Of a DNA stretch of 64,000 nt, positions 1-12,600 are shown piece by piece. The translations under genes were made by a program, and so were the position numbers. The first letter of the stretch is position 1. Every line of letters begins with the position of its first letter. The notes under the pieces are model-generated. The model was not told the DNA's origin. It was given only the letters and a program-made list of their open reading frames with translations, and ran no database searches. The DNA lies in NCBI GenBank assembly GCA_033239005.1, contig BSQZ01000004.1, positions 13,214,007 to 13,278,006 on the forward strand, in the 5' to 3' direction. The stretch comes from Lamellibrachia satsuma (Eukaryota; Annelida; Polychaeta; Sabellida; Siboglinidae).

Positions 1-530
1 TACAACAACATGCAACAGCTACCAATCGATACTAATTCAACATTTCAACAAGATCGTTTTGTAAAGTGGTAACCCTGTAATATTACGCACAAGAACCTGA
101 AGGAACGCGTCCTTTAAGTTAAATATTATGTAACTAGATAACATATTTCCTGACCTTCTTCTATAAGACCACTTTCAAGTACAAATCCAATATAATATTA
201 TGTAAACTGTTGCATTATTATAACATGAACCGTTTGTGCATCATAGTATAAGATTAAAACAGTTCTGAACTACATTTGGAAGGTTTTCTGTATGTTCAGT
301 GAACACTTTATGGTCATATGACACAGTTTACAACATACACCAAACTAGAGATATACTGAAAACATAGGTACATAACACATAACATACAAAAGTCCTGCCT
401 TTCAGGATAACATATAGTCTGATTCACGAAGATGTGTGTATCAGAATGTGTAACATATTTTTTAGTCACCAGTAGACCAGTATGTAAGATCCTTATTATC
501 AACTTATTATCAACTGACAAGAAAAAATCC
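1..530. other. AT-rich intergenic sequence, no gene seen
   Basis: No exon-like segment, RNA gene or recognisable transposon is visible. The short open frames have no recognisable similarity. It may be 3' flanking sequence of the minus-strand transporter gene. Confidence 0.5.
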
Positions 531-1035
531 CTAACACCAAAGTCCTGAAAAGCATGAACATGCCCGGTGTTGAAGGCTAGTTAGCAACTGCCCAACTCCG
601 CCGGGCTGGACATGTGATCCACATGGGTGATGAATGGTACCCCCGAAGAATGTGTCATTAGTGAACTGAAAGAAAGGCAGAGATCTATGGGAGAACAATA
701 GATACAACACAAAGATGTCCTCAAGCCGCACCTCAAAGTTGCCGAGATCAATACCAACACCTGGGAACGTGAAGCCTTGAACTGACTAGCTTGGCGAACG
801 AGGCTTTATGATGTATCATGGCTAGTGGATGAACAAAGGGAGATACCTTCCCAACATAGAAGAAATACTCGCCATGTCCACCCTTCCAGAACAAAGGCCA
901 CTCATCACTGACCTTCCAGCACTGCAAGCTTGCCTTCTGTTCCAATGCTGGGCGAGCCTTGCACACCCGACACAGAGACCCCACAGCTACCCACTTGTCT
1001 TCGCCGACCTCTACGGAGAGCCAACGATGATGTAG
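531..1035 (+). mobile_element. Degenerate non-LTR retrotransposon (LINE) 3' coding tail
   Basis: Frame-shifted translation gives pieces such as QLRRAGHVIHMGDEW, then PRRMC and a Lys/Arg-rich stretch. This matches the carboxy-terminal tail that follows the reverse transcriptase domain in animal LINE proteins (usual pattern: LRWxGHVxRMxDxRxPRxxxxGEL). Several stops and frame breaks show it is dead. No RT catalytic motif is present, so the copy is 5'-truncated. Confidence 0.7.
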
Positions 1036-1984
1036 TTAATAAAGATGGTCACCGAACAGATATGGTGAAACTGAGTGTTGGCTTTACAGATCGAAGGTAG
1101 AAACATATCTCACTTCACACAGAATCAACTTACATTTTTACACTTTGCATACAAAGCACAGCGTAATAAAAAATATTCACAAATGCATCAATACAATTAA
1201 AACACTTTAAAATTGTGCAGGAGAAAAAACAATATCAAAGATGTCAGACGTCATTATGACATCATAGTAAGGCATGGTTGCCAGATAACCAAACGACAGT
1301 AACTGTTCATTCAAATATATCATTATTATTGTTATTAATAAGTAAACAATAATAAATATAGTATCCTTGCTTAAGGTGTAACAATTGTAATAACTAATAA
1401 AATCCATCAACAACAGAATTGTCCAAAATCGTTTCTTTCCCTTAAATGTTTGTGCTTTGATAGTTCTGTTGATATATATCATTATAATATAAAACATTCT
1501 TTCCTGATGTGTGACAATTGTAAAAAAAATTATTTCCCTTAATTTTTTTAATGGAGTCCGATCATCAGCAGTTCTGTTGGTCACCCATGCATGACTATTT
1601 GGTCACCCATGAGTGATTTTTTGGCAACAAAGCACACATCTAAATCCACAGCCAACATACAGTTTTATCACTGTGACAGTGTCACAAAATACTGCCCACA
1701 ATTTATGTGACAGTTGCACTGATTGCCACATCATGCTGTAGTTGACACTACATGCTGATTGGTTCAGTCGAGTCGGGTGCGAGAGTGTCACCCTCATATG
1801 TGTCTTCGTTGCTGGTGTTGATTGTCAGACCTGATTGTCCAAACCTGCTCCTCCAACACTGCATGTTCCTGACTTCACGCACCAACACGGGCAGGATGCA
1901 GATTAGTGTGCACAGCGTCTGCAACAAACGACCACACTGATGATGATTCACCAATCAAGATAATAATACTTAATAAAACACATT
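1036..1984. other. AT-rich sequence without a supported gene
   Basis: Short open frames on both strands lack flanking splice sites and recognisable domains. No structured repeat stands out. Confidence 0.4.
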
Positions 1985-2275
1985 CTTATATAGCGCGGTA
2001 TCCAGCCCTTGGGGCTGCTAAACGCATCACACTTCACCCCCTGGCAGGCCTGTTCATTCCAACGCCAACTCAACTTCTCTGGGAATCAATCAGCCATGTT
2101 ACAATTACAGTTCACATATATCCACCACTGTCTGTAGCCAGGTACTCATTTATACAGCTGAATGACAACGTGGAGTGAACGAAATTGTCCAAGCTTTGAA
2201 ACAACAGCGAGAGGACTCGAACTCGGGTTCTCTTGATTGAGAGTCCAGTGTTCTAACCACAACGCCACAATATAA
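1985..2275 (-). mobile_element. tRNA-derived SINE, minus strand
   Basis: Read on the minus strand it has a tRNA-like head with a B-box-like GAGTTCGAGTCC, then the family's central part (CTGTATAAATGAGTACCTGGCTA) and a tail with TATATAAGAATG. The same element recurs at 2945-3255, 39885-40140, 46155-46305 and 53368-53670. Confidence 0.75.
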
Positions 2276-2362
2276 TAATACTTAATAATAATAAGTTACA
2301 CGTTGTCATACAAATCGAATTATAATGATTGTTTGTTTATACGTAAAAAGCTAGAAATGGGG

Positions 2363-2548
2363 TCAGTTGAAGAATATAATTATATGTAGACTGTTTATGC
2401 ACATAGTGTCGCACATGACCAAATCCTGCTTTATCGCTGCTTTAAATTGACCTGAGCTGGTCTTCTGAAAGTTTTGATATCTGGTTGCATGGATAACATG
2501 TTTTAGTTTACCATTGTAAATTGTTAGTATGACCAGAAATTGAATAAC
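2363..2548 (-). CDS. Candidate terminal coding exon of the SLC37A3-like gene
   Basis: On the minus strand an acceptor (ctacacag) is followed in phase 0 by an open frame of 61 codons ending in a stop. The preceding secure exon (2805-2870) also ends in phase 0. The first residues (VIQFLVILTIY) would extend the hydrophobic stretch FYIFIMM into a full TM12. The sequence does not resemble the conserved SLC37A3 C-terminus, so this could be chance. A conserved last exon was not found elsewhere in the leftmost 2.8 kb. Confidence 0.3.
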   Translation of the reverse strand, partial: VIQFLVILTIYNGKLKHVIHATRYQNFQKTSSGQFKAAIKQDLVMCDTMCINSLHIIIFFN

Positions 2549-2804
2549 CTGTGTAGTTTTTGCCAACAACATTATTTTAGGTGGTTTTGAGCATAGTTTT
2601 CAGAGCGGTGTATATTCTATCTCATGTGATGAAGAGGTCTGCCGTGTACAGTGTTTATGCAAAATCAGTCTCTGTAGCGAACCGTCCTATATAAATGTAG
2701 GTTACCACATTGCTGTTTAACCTTATTTTTGTTCAGGTTGGGTCTTAGATATAAGAAACTAGCCATCCAAAGAACAAGATCCACCCTGCATAACTGTGAC
2801 TCAC

Positions 2805-2870
2805 CATCATAATGAAGATGTAGAAGACCCAATGCCAACCAAGCTTCTGGTGGAAGATGGGAATCAGCAC
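2805..2870 (-). CDS. SLC37A3: SLC37A3 exon, TM12 region
   Basis: 22 codons in phase 0/0, from [14 protein letters not shown] to VFYIFIMM, with acceptor gtttgtgcag and donor gtgagt. It matches the family block KLGWMWVFYFFI before TM12. Confidence 0.93.
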
Positions 2871-5470
2871 CTGCACAAACATCAGAGTAGATAGCGGACA
2901 TATAGCTTGTTTTTTAATGCACATTTGGTACATAAAACGTACACTCTTATATAGCTCGGTATCCAGTCTTTGGGACTGCTCCAAGCACTTTACACTTCAC
3001 CCCCTGGCAGACTTGTTCATTCCAACGTCAATTTGACTTCTCTGGGAAGCATTCAGCCATGCTGCAATTACTGTGCAAAGACTAATTGTTCACATATCCA
3101 CTCTATCTCTAGCCAGGTACTCATTTATACAGTTGGGTGAACTGTGGCAACGTGGGCTGAACGAAAGTCTCGATACAGCAGCAAGACAATTCGAACCCGG
3201 GTTCTCTCGATTGAGAGCCCGTCGTTCTAGCCGCTACACTATCACCCCGTACATACTAGTAGACAATATACGTGAAATCATTCTTCTGTATCCAAAATTG
3301 TGTACAAACTCAAAATGTTTCATATAACATCACCGATATCTTTTTAATTTGAATGTTTTGACTGTATTATCATGTTTACATTTCATGCTGAATGACCAGG
3401 TCGATATTCATCAACAGAAAATGGACAAATTATACTGTAAAATTGTGGTTCACTTAAACATGTTTGGGTGGTCAAGATGTTACAGTAGATATAAGTTATA
3501 CTCTATAACATGATTTTTATAATAAAAACAATTTGTAACTTTCAAATATCTGTTTGTGAACGACACTGATGAAGTGCCAAACCAGGAGACACACCAATAA
3601 CAACAGCTCGAACCCTCAAATTATAGCTTGACACCCTAAAATGGTTTGCAGAAATCTGGATAATCATAAAAGACATTGCTTAGATAAGTGAACATTGCCA
3701 GGTTTGAAGTGAGGCTTAGTTTGTGTACCTGACCAATCCCTGCCCCAACGCTACCACTACCATCGATGATCCCCGTCACAGTCGCCATTGCCTTGTCGTT
3801 GCCTTTGATTGGACCTTCTCTTCCTGGACGAAAAAAACCAAGAAGATGCTGCTTAGAAATACAGGCTCATAAGCAGTCATGAAGGGCAGATTCAGAATTA
3901 ACCTTCATACAAAAACCTTGGAAACCCTTGGGCTATGAGGCATTACATGACAAAAGGGCTAGGCAGACTTTAAATCGATATACCATTTTAAAGTTGTCAA
4001 TAGATCTATGAATACGCTAAGATGGAGGGAAAGAAAAATTTTCTGATGATGGTAAATTGATTTCTGTCTTACAAAGGTGCAGACATTTCATAGTCAAACG
4101 TTTGAATATTTATCGACCTCCACATCAGTTACCTTTAGATGTTCCCCAAAAATCATCACCAAAAAGGTGCATTTGCAAAAGTTAAAAGTTACAAAGACAA
4201 TCATATTTTTTAAACGACAGGATAAAAATTTTTTTTCCTATTCCCTACGAATTTACAACTACACATACAGCCACATTACTATCATTACAACTACTATGAC
4301 AACTACAACAAACGGTTGCCACTCATACTAAGACACAATAACTGCCACAACATAACTCTGACTGATGCTGTTGATATTGTTTTGTGCAAACACAACCACC
4401 CTGTTTACAACACTCATGTTCTACCCTTCTCTACCCCACTCCACTCCGCTCACCAAGATCTGCAGAGATGGCGGCACTGATGAGGCTGGCCGGGCCACCA
4501 ATGAAGAACCCCACCACAGACATGAGGAGCGCATTGACCAGGTGGTTATTTGGTGACCCTGAAACACGAGGACAGCATTGACCAGTTGGTTATTTGATGA
4601 CCCTGAAACATAAGGACAACATTGACCAGGTGGTTATTTGGTGAACCTATGACACAAAGACAGCATTGACCAGTTGGTTATTTGGTGACCCTGAAACATG
4701 AGGACAGCATTGAATTGGTGGTTATTTGGTGACAAGGACAGCATTGACTAGGTGGTTATTTAGTGACCCTGAAACATGAGGACAGCATTGACCATGTGGT
4801 TATTTGTTGACCCTATAACATAAGGACAGCATTGAACAGGTGGTTATTTTGTGACCTTGAAACATGAGGACAGCATTGACCACTTGGTTATTTGGTGACC
4901 CTATAACATAAGGACAGCATTGACTAGGTGGTTATTTAGTGACCCTATAACATAAGGACAGCATTGACTAGGTGGTTATTTGGTGACCCTATAACATAAG
5001 GACGGCATTGAACAGGTGGTTATTTGGTGACCCTATAACATGAGGACAGCATTGAACAGGTGGTTATTTGGTGACCCTATAACACAAGGACAGCATTGAA
5101 CAGGTGGTTATTTGGTGACCCTGAAACATGAGGACAGCATTGACCAGGTGGTTATTTGGTGACCCTGAAATATGAGGACAGCATTGACTACGTAGTTATT
5201 TGTTGACCCTATATCATAAGGACAGCACTGACCAGTTGGTTATTCAGGGACCATGAAACATGAACATTATTACGTCTACTTGTAGGAAACTCACCCACAC
5301 ACCCATGACTCGCCCTATGCTGCACGGTGTGAGAAAGTTAATGGAATAATAATAATGTTTTATTTTCCAATAAACAAATACAGAAAATACATGGTAAATG
5401 CAATAATTTATAATGTCAAAAAAAGTGTATACTGAAGAAATGTATATCTATATATCTATATATATATATA

Positions 5471-5531
<61 letters not shown>

Positions 5532-8500
5532 GGCAGTAGAGCTTATAATACATTATGTTTACTACCTGGTACAGTACAATATCTATATATCTAGTGTCAT
5601 CAGTCACAATATCAGAGTGTTAATTAATCAAACATGTACCCCAGGTAATACCTTAGTTTGGTCAATCTGGCAAAAACACTAGTTGAGAAAAAAACTGAGA
5701 AATAGGAAACAAAATTACATTTAGTAGTTATATTAATTTGAGTTTTGGTCAACATTATTGTTAGAGGAAATATAAAAGAACATTCCACTTCTTATTAATA
5801 TTTGCTAATCACATGAATTTTTTATTTGTCTGCAAATGCATGAAATGTTGGCACCTTTGTAATACTGATCGATCAAAAGTTCAAGCATTTGACACCATAT
5901 AAATTGATAAACATAGTGACTTAGCATTTGTTCGGACACACTGTCGTACATATTGACATTTTAGTCAAGAAGGACATAGAGCAGTATGCTTAGTAAAAAA
6001 GACACTGAACATTGATAGTCTTAAATATAACAGACAAGACCTTTATATCTACTAAGTCTTGGAATTTTAGTACATGTTAGTATGATAAAAAATTTAGCAA
6101 GTTTTAGTAGATAAATTCAAACCTCCAGTATTCCCATACAATGCTTTTGGTTTAAAATATATCATTGTACACATCTAATTCCAGTTTCACACATAATCAT
6201 CTTTAGTGATCTTTATCATAATAATGTGAGTGAGTGAGTGAGTGAGTGAGTGAGTGAGTGAGTGGGTGAGTGAGTGAGTGAGTGAGTGAGTACTTACATG
6301 TGTAGAAGTAAAGCGAAGGAGCAGCCAAGGCCAACATTGCAACAACAATGGGTGCCCGCACACCAATAACATCCTGCAAGTGACAACATGGTGACAACAT
6401 GGTGGCAATGTGGTGACAACATGGTGACAATGTGGTGACAACAACGTCACATAAGGCTATCCCCACTTTTCTAAGTTACCCAATATAGTGATCAAAGTTA
6501 ATTGTGTCAATGATTTTAACAAACGTATGCACGCCTCTAGCGAACTGACTACATATATTACATAAACTATTCACACACTACAGATCTGAACATCAACGAA
6601 CCTGATTCGTGATGGGCTAAATCAGTTGAGGGAGTTTTAAACGAATCAATGATAACTGTTTTGTCCATCAGACCACGCATTGGCTTAGTGATTTAAGAAT
6701 GAAAGTGAAACAAGACTTACCGAGATGACTCCTCCAATGACCCCAGCTGTAGGCACAAAGTGAAATCATCGTCACATCACAAGTCAAACATCTCTGCACA
6801 CAAATAGTACCTATTTCAGGAAAATCTTGAATAATTCATTAATAATCATAATGTTGTCTTATATAGCATCATTATCCACCAAGACAAGGAACTCATGGCT
6901 CTACGTCAACTACAGAGCACGTTTTTGGCAGCAGTTAATAAATCTCCCGTATGGGTTTACAGCTCAAGAACGTTGGCTTTGTGAGTTCACAACAGGTTTT
7001 CCCATTTCCCTATGTGGGATCTTTCACTTCCCCTGGCACACCAGGTAGAAAGAGACCCACAGCTTTTTGTGTCTCTTCTGAAAGTGAACAAAACTGCCCG
7101 AGTTTTGGAACAGCAACATGTGACCTCAAACCCTAGTCCTCTCAAATGACAATCAGACGCTCTAAAAACCAAGATACCATGCCCCAGATGTTAGCAGTAA
7201 CAAATTACAAAATATCTTCCACCCGCCCTGTAAGCCAAGGATGCTTAACTTAAATCAGATAAGATATAAATCTGAAAAAGGCTTGGAAGGTAGACGCTAC
7301 AATTTTGCAAACACAAATAGCTGTTACCAGATATGGGTTTAATTATGATTTTACTCATGAACAATTGTAATTGATTATATTATACAATAGCTGTGTACTG
7401 AAAAATATATCAAGGGCATAACCATAAATATTTCTTGTAAACGCTGTTATCAACCTACATAATCCTAAACTGCAATCAAATAAATAATAGATATTCGTTC
7501 TTGCTCCAATTAAAAATTTTTAGACCTTACCAAGATAATTCACTTCAATTTAAAATGGCAATTGCAGCTTTATTATTATTTCTGTAATTATAATTTCTAT
7601 TTGTGTACACAATAATCATAATGTAATAAAAATTGTATGGAGTTTTGCAATCTTAGCTGACTAATTGTGATTGAACTCTGGCTTGTCTATAACCATGCCC
7701 AGGTCCTAGCTCGAGACTTGCCTACGATGCCACCGACGTCATACCATATTGAGATCTCATCGGCGTTGGCAGTTGGCCAGTGATAGGCAGACGTCAGGTA
7801 GAGAGGCAACCAGAAGAAGAAGGCATAGTTGACAAACTTTAGGCACGCATACGCCAGGGAATACTGAGGAAATAAATCACAGTCCATACTGTAGGCTCAG
7901 TAATCTATACAAGTACATGCACAGGCACTTGTGCGTGCGTGTGTGCGTGCGTGCATGTGTGCATGCGTGCATATGTACATACACCTCCAGTTCAACAGTA
8001 CTCTAGGTGTCAACATTACCACTTTGGGGCAAGAAATACCATTTCTTTCTCTTGGATGAAACGTCACATTTTTTTTAATAAAAAAAATTCATGGTAAAAT
8101 CGACCTATTACACACAGGGCCATTCTAGGCAAATTTAATTTCTTTTCTTTGGTCTCATGTGATTTCATATTTTCTCATGCGTGCAGTCACTGCAAACGAG
8201 AACAGCAAAATAGTGACCTGTAAAACAACACGTTAAAAACAACGAAAATGGAGGAGAGTTTCCTGCTTTTCATGAGCAGACGTTGACGACACCTATGCTA
8301 CATTTGATATGTGGCTAATACAGAGTCATGAGCTGTGATGGAAGAAGATATACCTCTCTGAATGGCTTGACATTTCGGTTTCTTGGAATGTGTAATTTGA
8401 CATGGTGATTACCTCTCAAGAATCTCTCTTGAAACATAATCACTGTGACACGCAAGATATACCTTCTTTCGTACCTTCTAAATACCACAACACCAGCCTT

Positions 8501-9558
8501 CTGCACTAGGAATAATACACTGAAAACCCACACAAATTCCGCTAAAAAATCACATTATTTTGGGTTGAAGCAAGAAAAGAATTGGGGGGCAAGCTTACCG
8601 GTATCACTCCTGGCAACAGGACAGCCCGGAAAAATCCCACAGCCTTCTCCTGCCTGATCTTAGGGGAGTTATCCAAACCACTGTCTTCTCTGGTGCTGTC
8701 CAGCAGCAATGGTTCTGAGGTGAAACATTGCAACAGATTTATCAGGTTTTAGGGATGGTCTCAAACTCAAATAGTGATTGGAAAATAACAATGGTTTTGT
8801 GGAAAATACAACAATGTCTGATGCTAAGCAAAACATCTACTAACCCCACCCTCTCCCATGGAGCCTACATCATGTAGTACCTTCCATCATTTTGAGGTCA
8901 TCCCTTAATAAATGTCATTGATGTTATGCTACTTGCGCATAGTGAATATCAACTATAAATGCTGGCAGTTATATGCTGCCATTTTGCCACATTTTCACCA
9001 AAAAAAACGAATGTGTTTTGGAACTCTTACAATGGTCATACACATTCAAAACCATCTAATATATAGACAAACTGAAGATGAAAAACAGCATTTTGATAAA
9101 AATATGTGATGAAAAACAGCATTTTGATTTTTAAAATATGTGATAAAAAACAGCATTTTGATAAAAAGTAAATTTGAGGTGAAAACATGTTTTATGGTAC
9201 ATATGGTTTTACTTCAAGGGAGATTTGTAAATTAATTATTGTACCACCTCATCACAAGTGAAAACTGTTTTCCTGAAGTTGAAACACTAACCTGCTTCTT
9301 CTGTGTGTCCACCTGGCTGTGATGGTGCCGGTTGTGAATTCCTATCAGAATCTGCTATACTCATACCTGGTAAACATAATCTTAGTCATTATTACGTTAT
9401 TTATCAGTAGGTCTAACCACAAACTTATTTTATAATCTTCTACATTTTACTAATTTTATTTACTTATTTATATACAATTTAATGCTCTTTATTTTCAGTT
9501 ATTCATATATGTATTTATATGCAATTTAATGCTCTACTAATTCATTGTATTTATTTTT

Positions 9559-9615
<57 letters not shown>

Positions 9616-12600
9616 TACTATTATTACTATTCACACATGATGTTAATCAATAGTAGTAGGTTTTATATAAATAATCAGTCATAGGCGAGCCCAATATGCA
9701 GGTCACTGTCCAAGAAGAAAAGAAAAGAGAGCGGGTTACTTGGCAGTTAACCAAAGCATGGCCAGAGAAGACTAGGGAGAACAAACTGAACTTCTCCAAA
9801 TCTACTTGTGTCTGAACTTGAAACAAGTATGAAGAGCAGACATCAATCAATTGAGAAGTATCGTGGACCTGTCCTCTAGATGACTAACTTACATAAACAA
9901 AATTGAAACATAATAATTATATCAACAATGCCATCTGGTGCTTTCACTGGAACTAGACCAAAGGAAAACAGAAACCACCAGAGGGCACTGCTGAAGACAA
10001 CATATGACTTAATGATTGGTTTAATAAATTTATTAAACCAATCACTGAGATGAATAATATTAGTAATCTTACGGTATCAACACATGCGACTGGTAAATCT
10101 GTAGCAACATATTTCTAGACAAACATTTTGGTTGTTTTCAATATAGAAGTTGAAGCAAAATTAGAACCATTAACCATGAATACAAAACTCTCTTGGTTGT
10201 CACTTACCTAGCTCAGCTGGTGACGGAACAAGTGCGAAGAAAATGACAATACCCCAACCAAAGAGAGCCGCCGATGTGACAAGGAATGTGTACTGCAACA
10301 GTGAGATAACTGGTTCATTTGGCTACAAAATGTGAATTATTTATTATTATTTTTGTACCTCACTGAACGTTTAATTGTTCTATAAATGTACACTGTCAAA
10401 CATATTCAGCTAACTTTATAAAATAATAGATTTCTGTGACAAAATTACATGTGTGAATAAATGTACAGTCATGTCTCATTTATCCAGTCTTCGATATGAC
10501 ACCATCATCTTAGCATAGTACATACTGTATATAAATGTATATGTGACACTTTAATTTAATATATAATGCTATAATATTGTAATGCTATAATACTGTACTG
10601 CTGACGTTAGAAATAAATGTTTTGATTTTATTTTATTTGATAATCCATTTTCTTCAGTACCGGTAATCAGCATGCGCTTGTTTAGGAATAATCTCAATAC
10701 ACTATATTTGCTTCATTATTCCATGTTTCATCAATCTGCACACTTTGTTAATCCAGCTAAAACCTCCGGGAACCAAAGTGTGCAGATAAATGAGACATGA
10801 CTACAAATTGCTGATATTTATGCCTAAGTAAAATGTTCAACCTGAGAATATGGGAGGTCTATTTACCTGATACCCATAATGTAACACAGAAGATGCCATC
10901 AAGGTCCCGATGATATTGCCCACAGACGCACATGCACTCCACAGACCGAGAATGAGGCCACGACTGAAATGTGGCACAATCAGTCAGTTTTAACTGCAAC
11001 ATCTTTATGATGATTATGCTACGATAACATAGCATAAAACTTTCACATCTAGAACATTACTGTAGACAGCGTCAATAACCTATTTTAACTTGTTTTAAAT
11101 TGTGTTAACTTAATCTTAACATTGTTAGTATCTTCAAAGAAGTTTTTACCTGGATACATGGCTATAAATGTTAGCAAGATGAAGAAGACTGTAAAAGGTT
11201 GAACATAATTTTTAATCTTGGCTAAGGCTGGAAGTTGTTTAACCGTTGAAACAATATAACCAATACAACCAGTTTCTGCTAAGTTATTATTAAGTTACTA
11301 ATAATGTCAATTTACTAATAATGTTAATTTACTAATACTGTTAAGTTATTCATATTGTTAAGTTACTAATGATGTCAAGTGACTGATAATTATTAATAAT
11401 ACTAAGTTACTAATAATGTTAAGTTACTAATAATGTTAAGATACTAATGATGTTAAGTTATTAATGATGTTAAGTTACTAATGATATTAAGTTTTTAATT
11501 TTTATAAGTTACTAATACTGTTAAGTGACTAATAATGTCAAGTTACCTAGAGCGTCCGAACCAGTTGCCCATGACTGCAACCATTGCAGGCCAACCAGTT
11601 GACTGTAGCAACCCATTTATGATCCACAGTATGATGTAATATGTGATGCTGTATAGGTGGAGCCACTCGCTGACTGTACCGAACAAGAACACCTGCGAAC
11701 ATGTGCAAAACATTATATGGTGACGACAGATTTGAAAATAAATCTAAAGGAATTGAATTACTTTTATAAGGTATTTTATGTGTATAGTATGCACTTCGCA
11801 ATGTGACAACAATTTACAATCAAACATTTACAATTTATAGGGTTGGTATGGGCTCCATATGACAAGCACACACACGGCAGAACCAATGTCAAGAGGACAT
11901 AACTGAATTTATGCTTCATAAATTTTGACTGTACTTTTTAACACAAAATATTGCAGACACTAGGCCATTTGACAGTGCAGTGGGTGGCATGTCACATGTG
12001 GCATATCATCTCACATGACATATATAAATGAGTTTTCAGTTCTGCTGAAGTTTTGAATATACAGAACAGTCAGAATACAAACAAATAAAACAACATTTCT
12101 AATGACCAACAAAGTCAAGAAGGCTGTGTGGTGTTCCATGTGGTGTTCCATGTGGTGTTCCGTGTGGTGTTCTGTGTGGTGTTCTGTGTGGTGTTCCGTG
12201 TTGTGTTCCGTGTGGTGTTCCGTGTGTTGTTCCGTATGGTGTTCCGTGTGGTGTTCTGCTACTTTCAAGAGCATTTCAGGAAAGGTTGAAATAAAACTAG
12301 CCAACTTTCAATCACGAATGAATGTATGAATGTTGTCAAAAGTCAAAACATGTACAATATTTGCTTCGAATATTTTAATTAAATGCTGAACAATTAAATA
12401 AGACTTACGCACAAAGCAGAGCCACACATGCCAAAGGCAAGTACCTTCCTCATGTCTAGTCTGTGAAACACAGAAACAACACAAACCAGAGTGTTAGACA
12501 CACAACAAACATAACAGGGCAGTGGAATGATGAAACAAAAGCATATTGAAAAGCTGAATTGAAATATTGAAAGCTTGTTTGCAGGGTTAAATGGGCCGGA

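Noticed and set aside
3180..3255. Possible tRNA gene on the minus strand
   Set aside because: Head of a tRNA-derived SINE. The cloverleaf is not closed and the SINE body follows.
12011..12329. Frames with EHHT or WCSV repeats
   Set aside because: 12-bp minisatellite inside a transporter intron.
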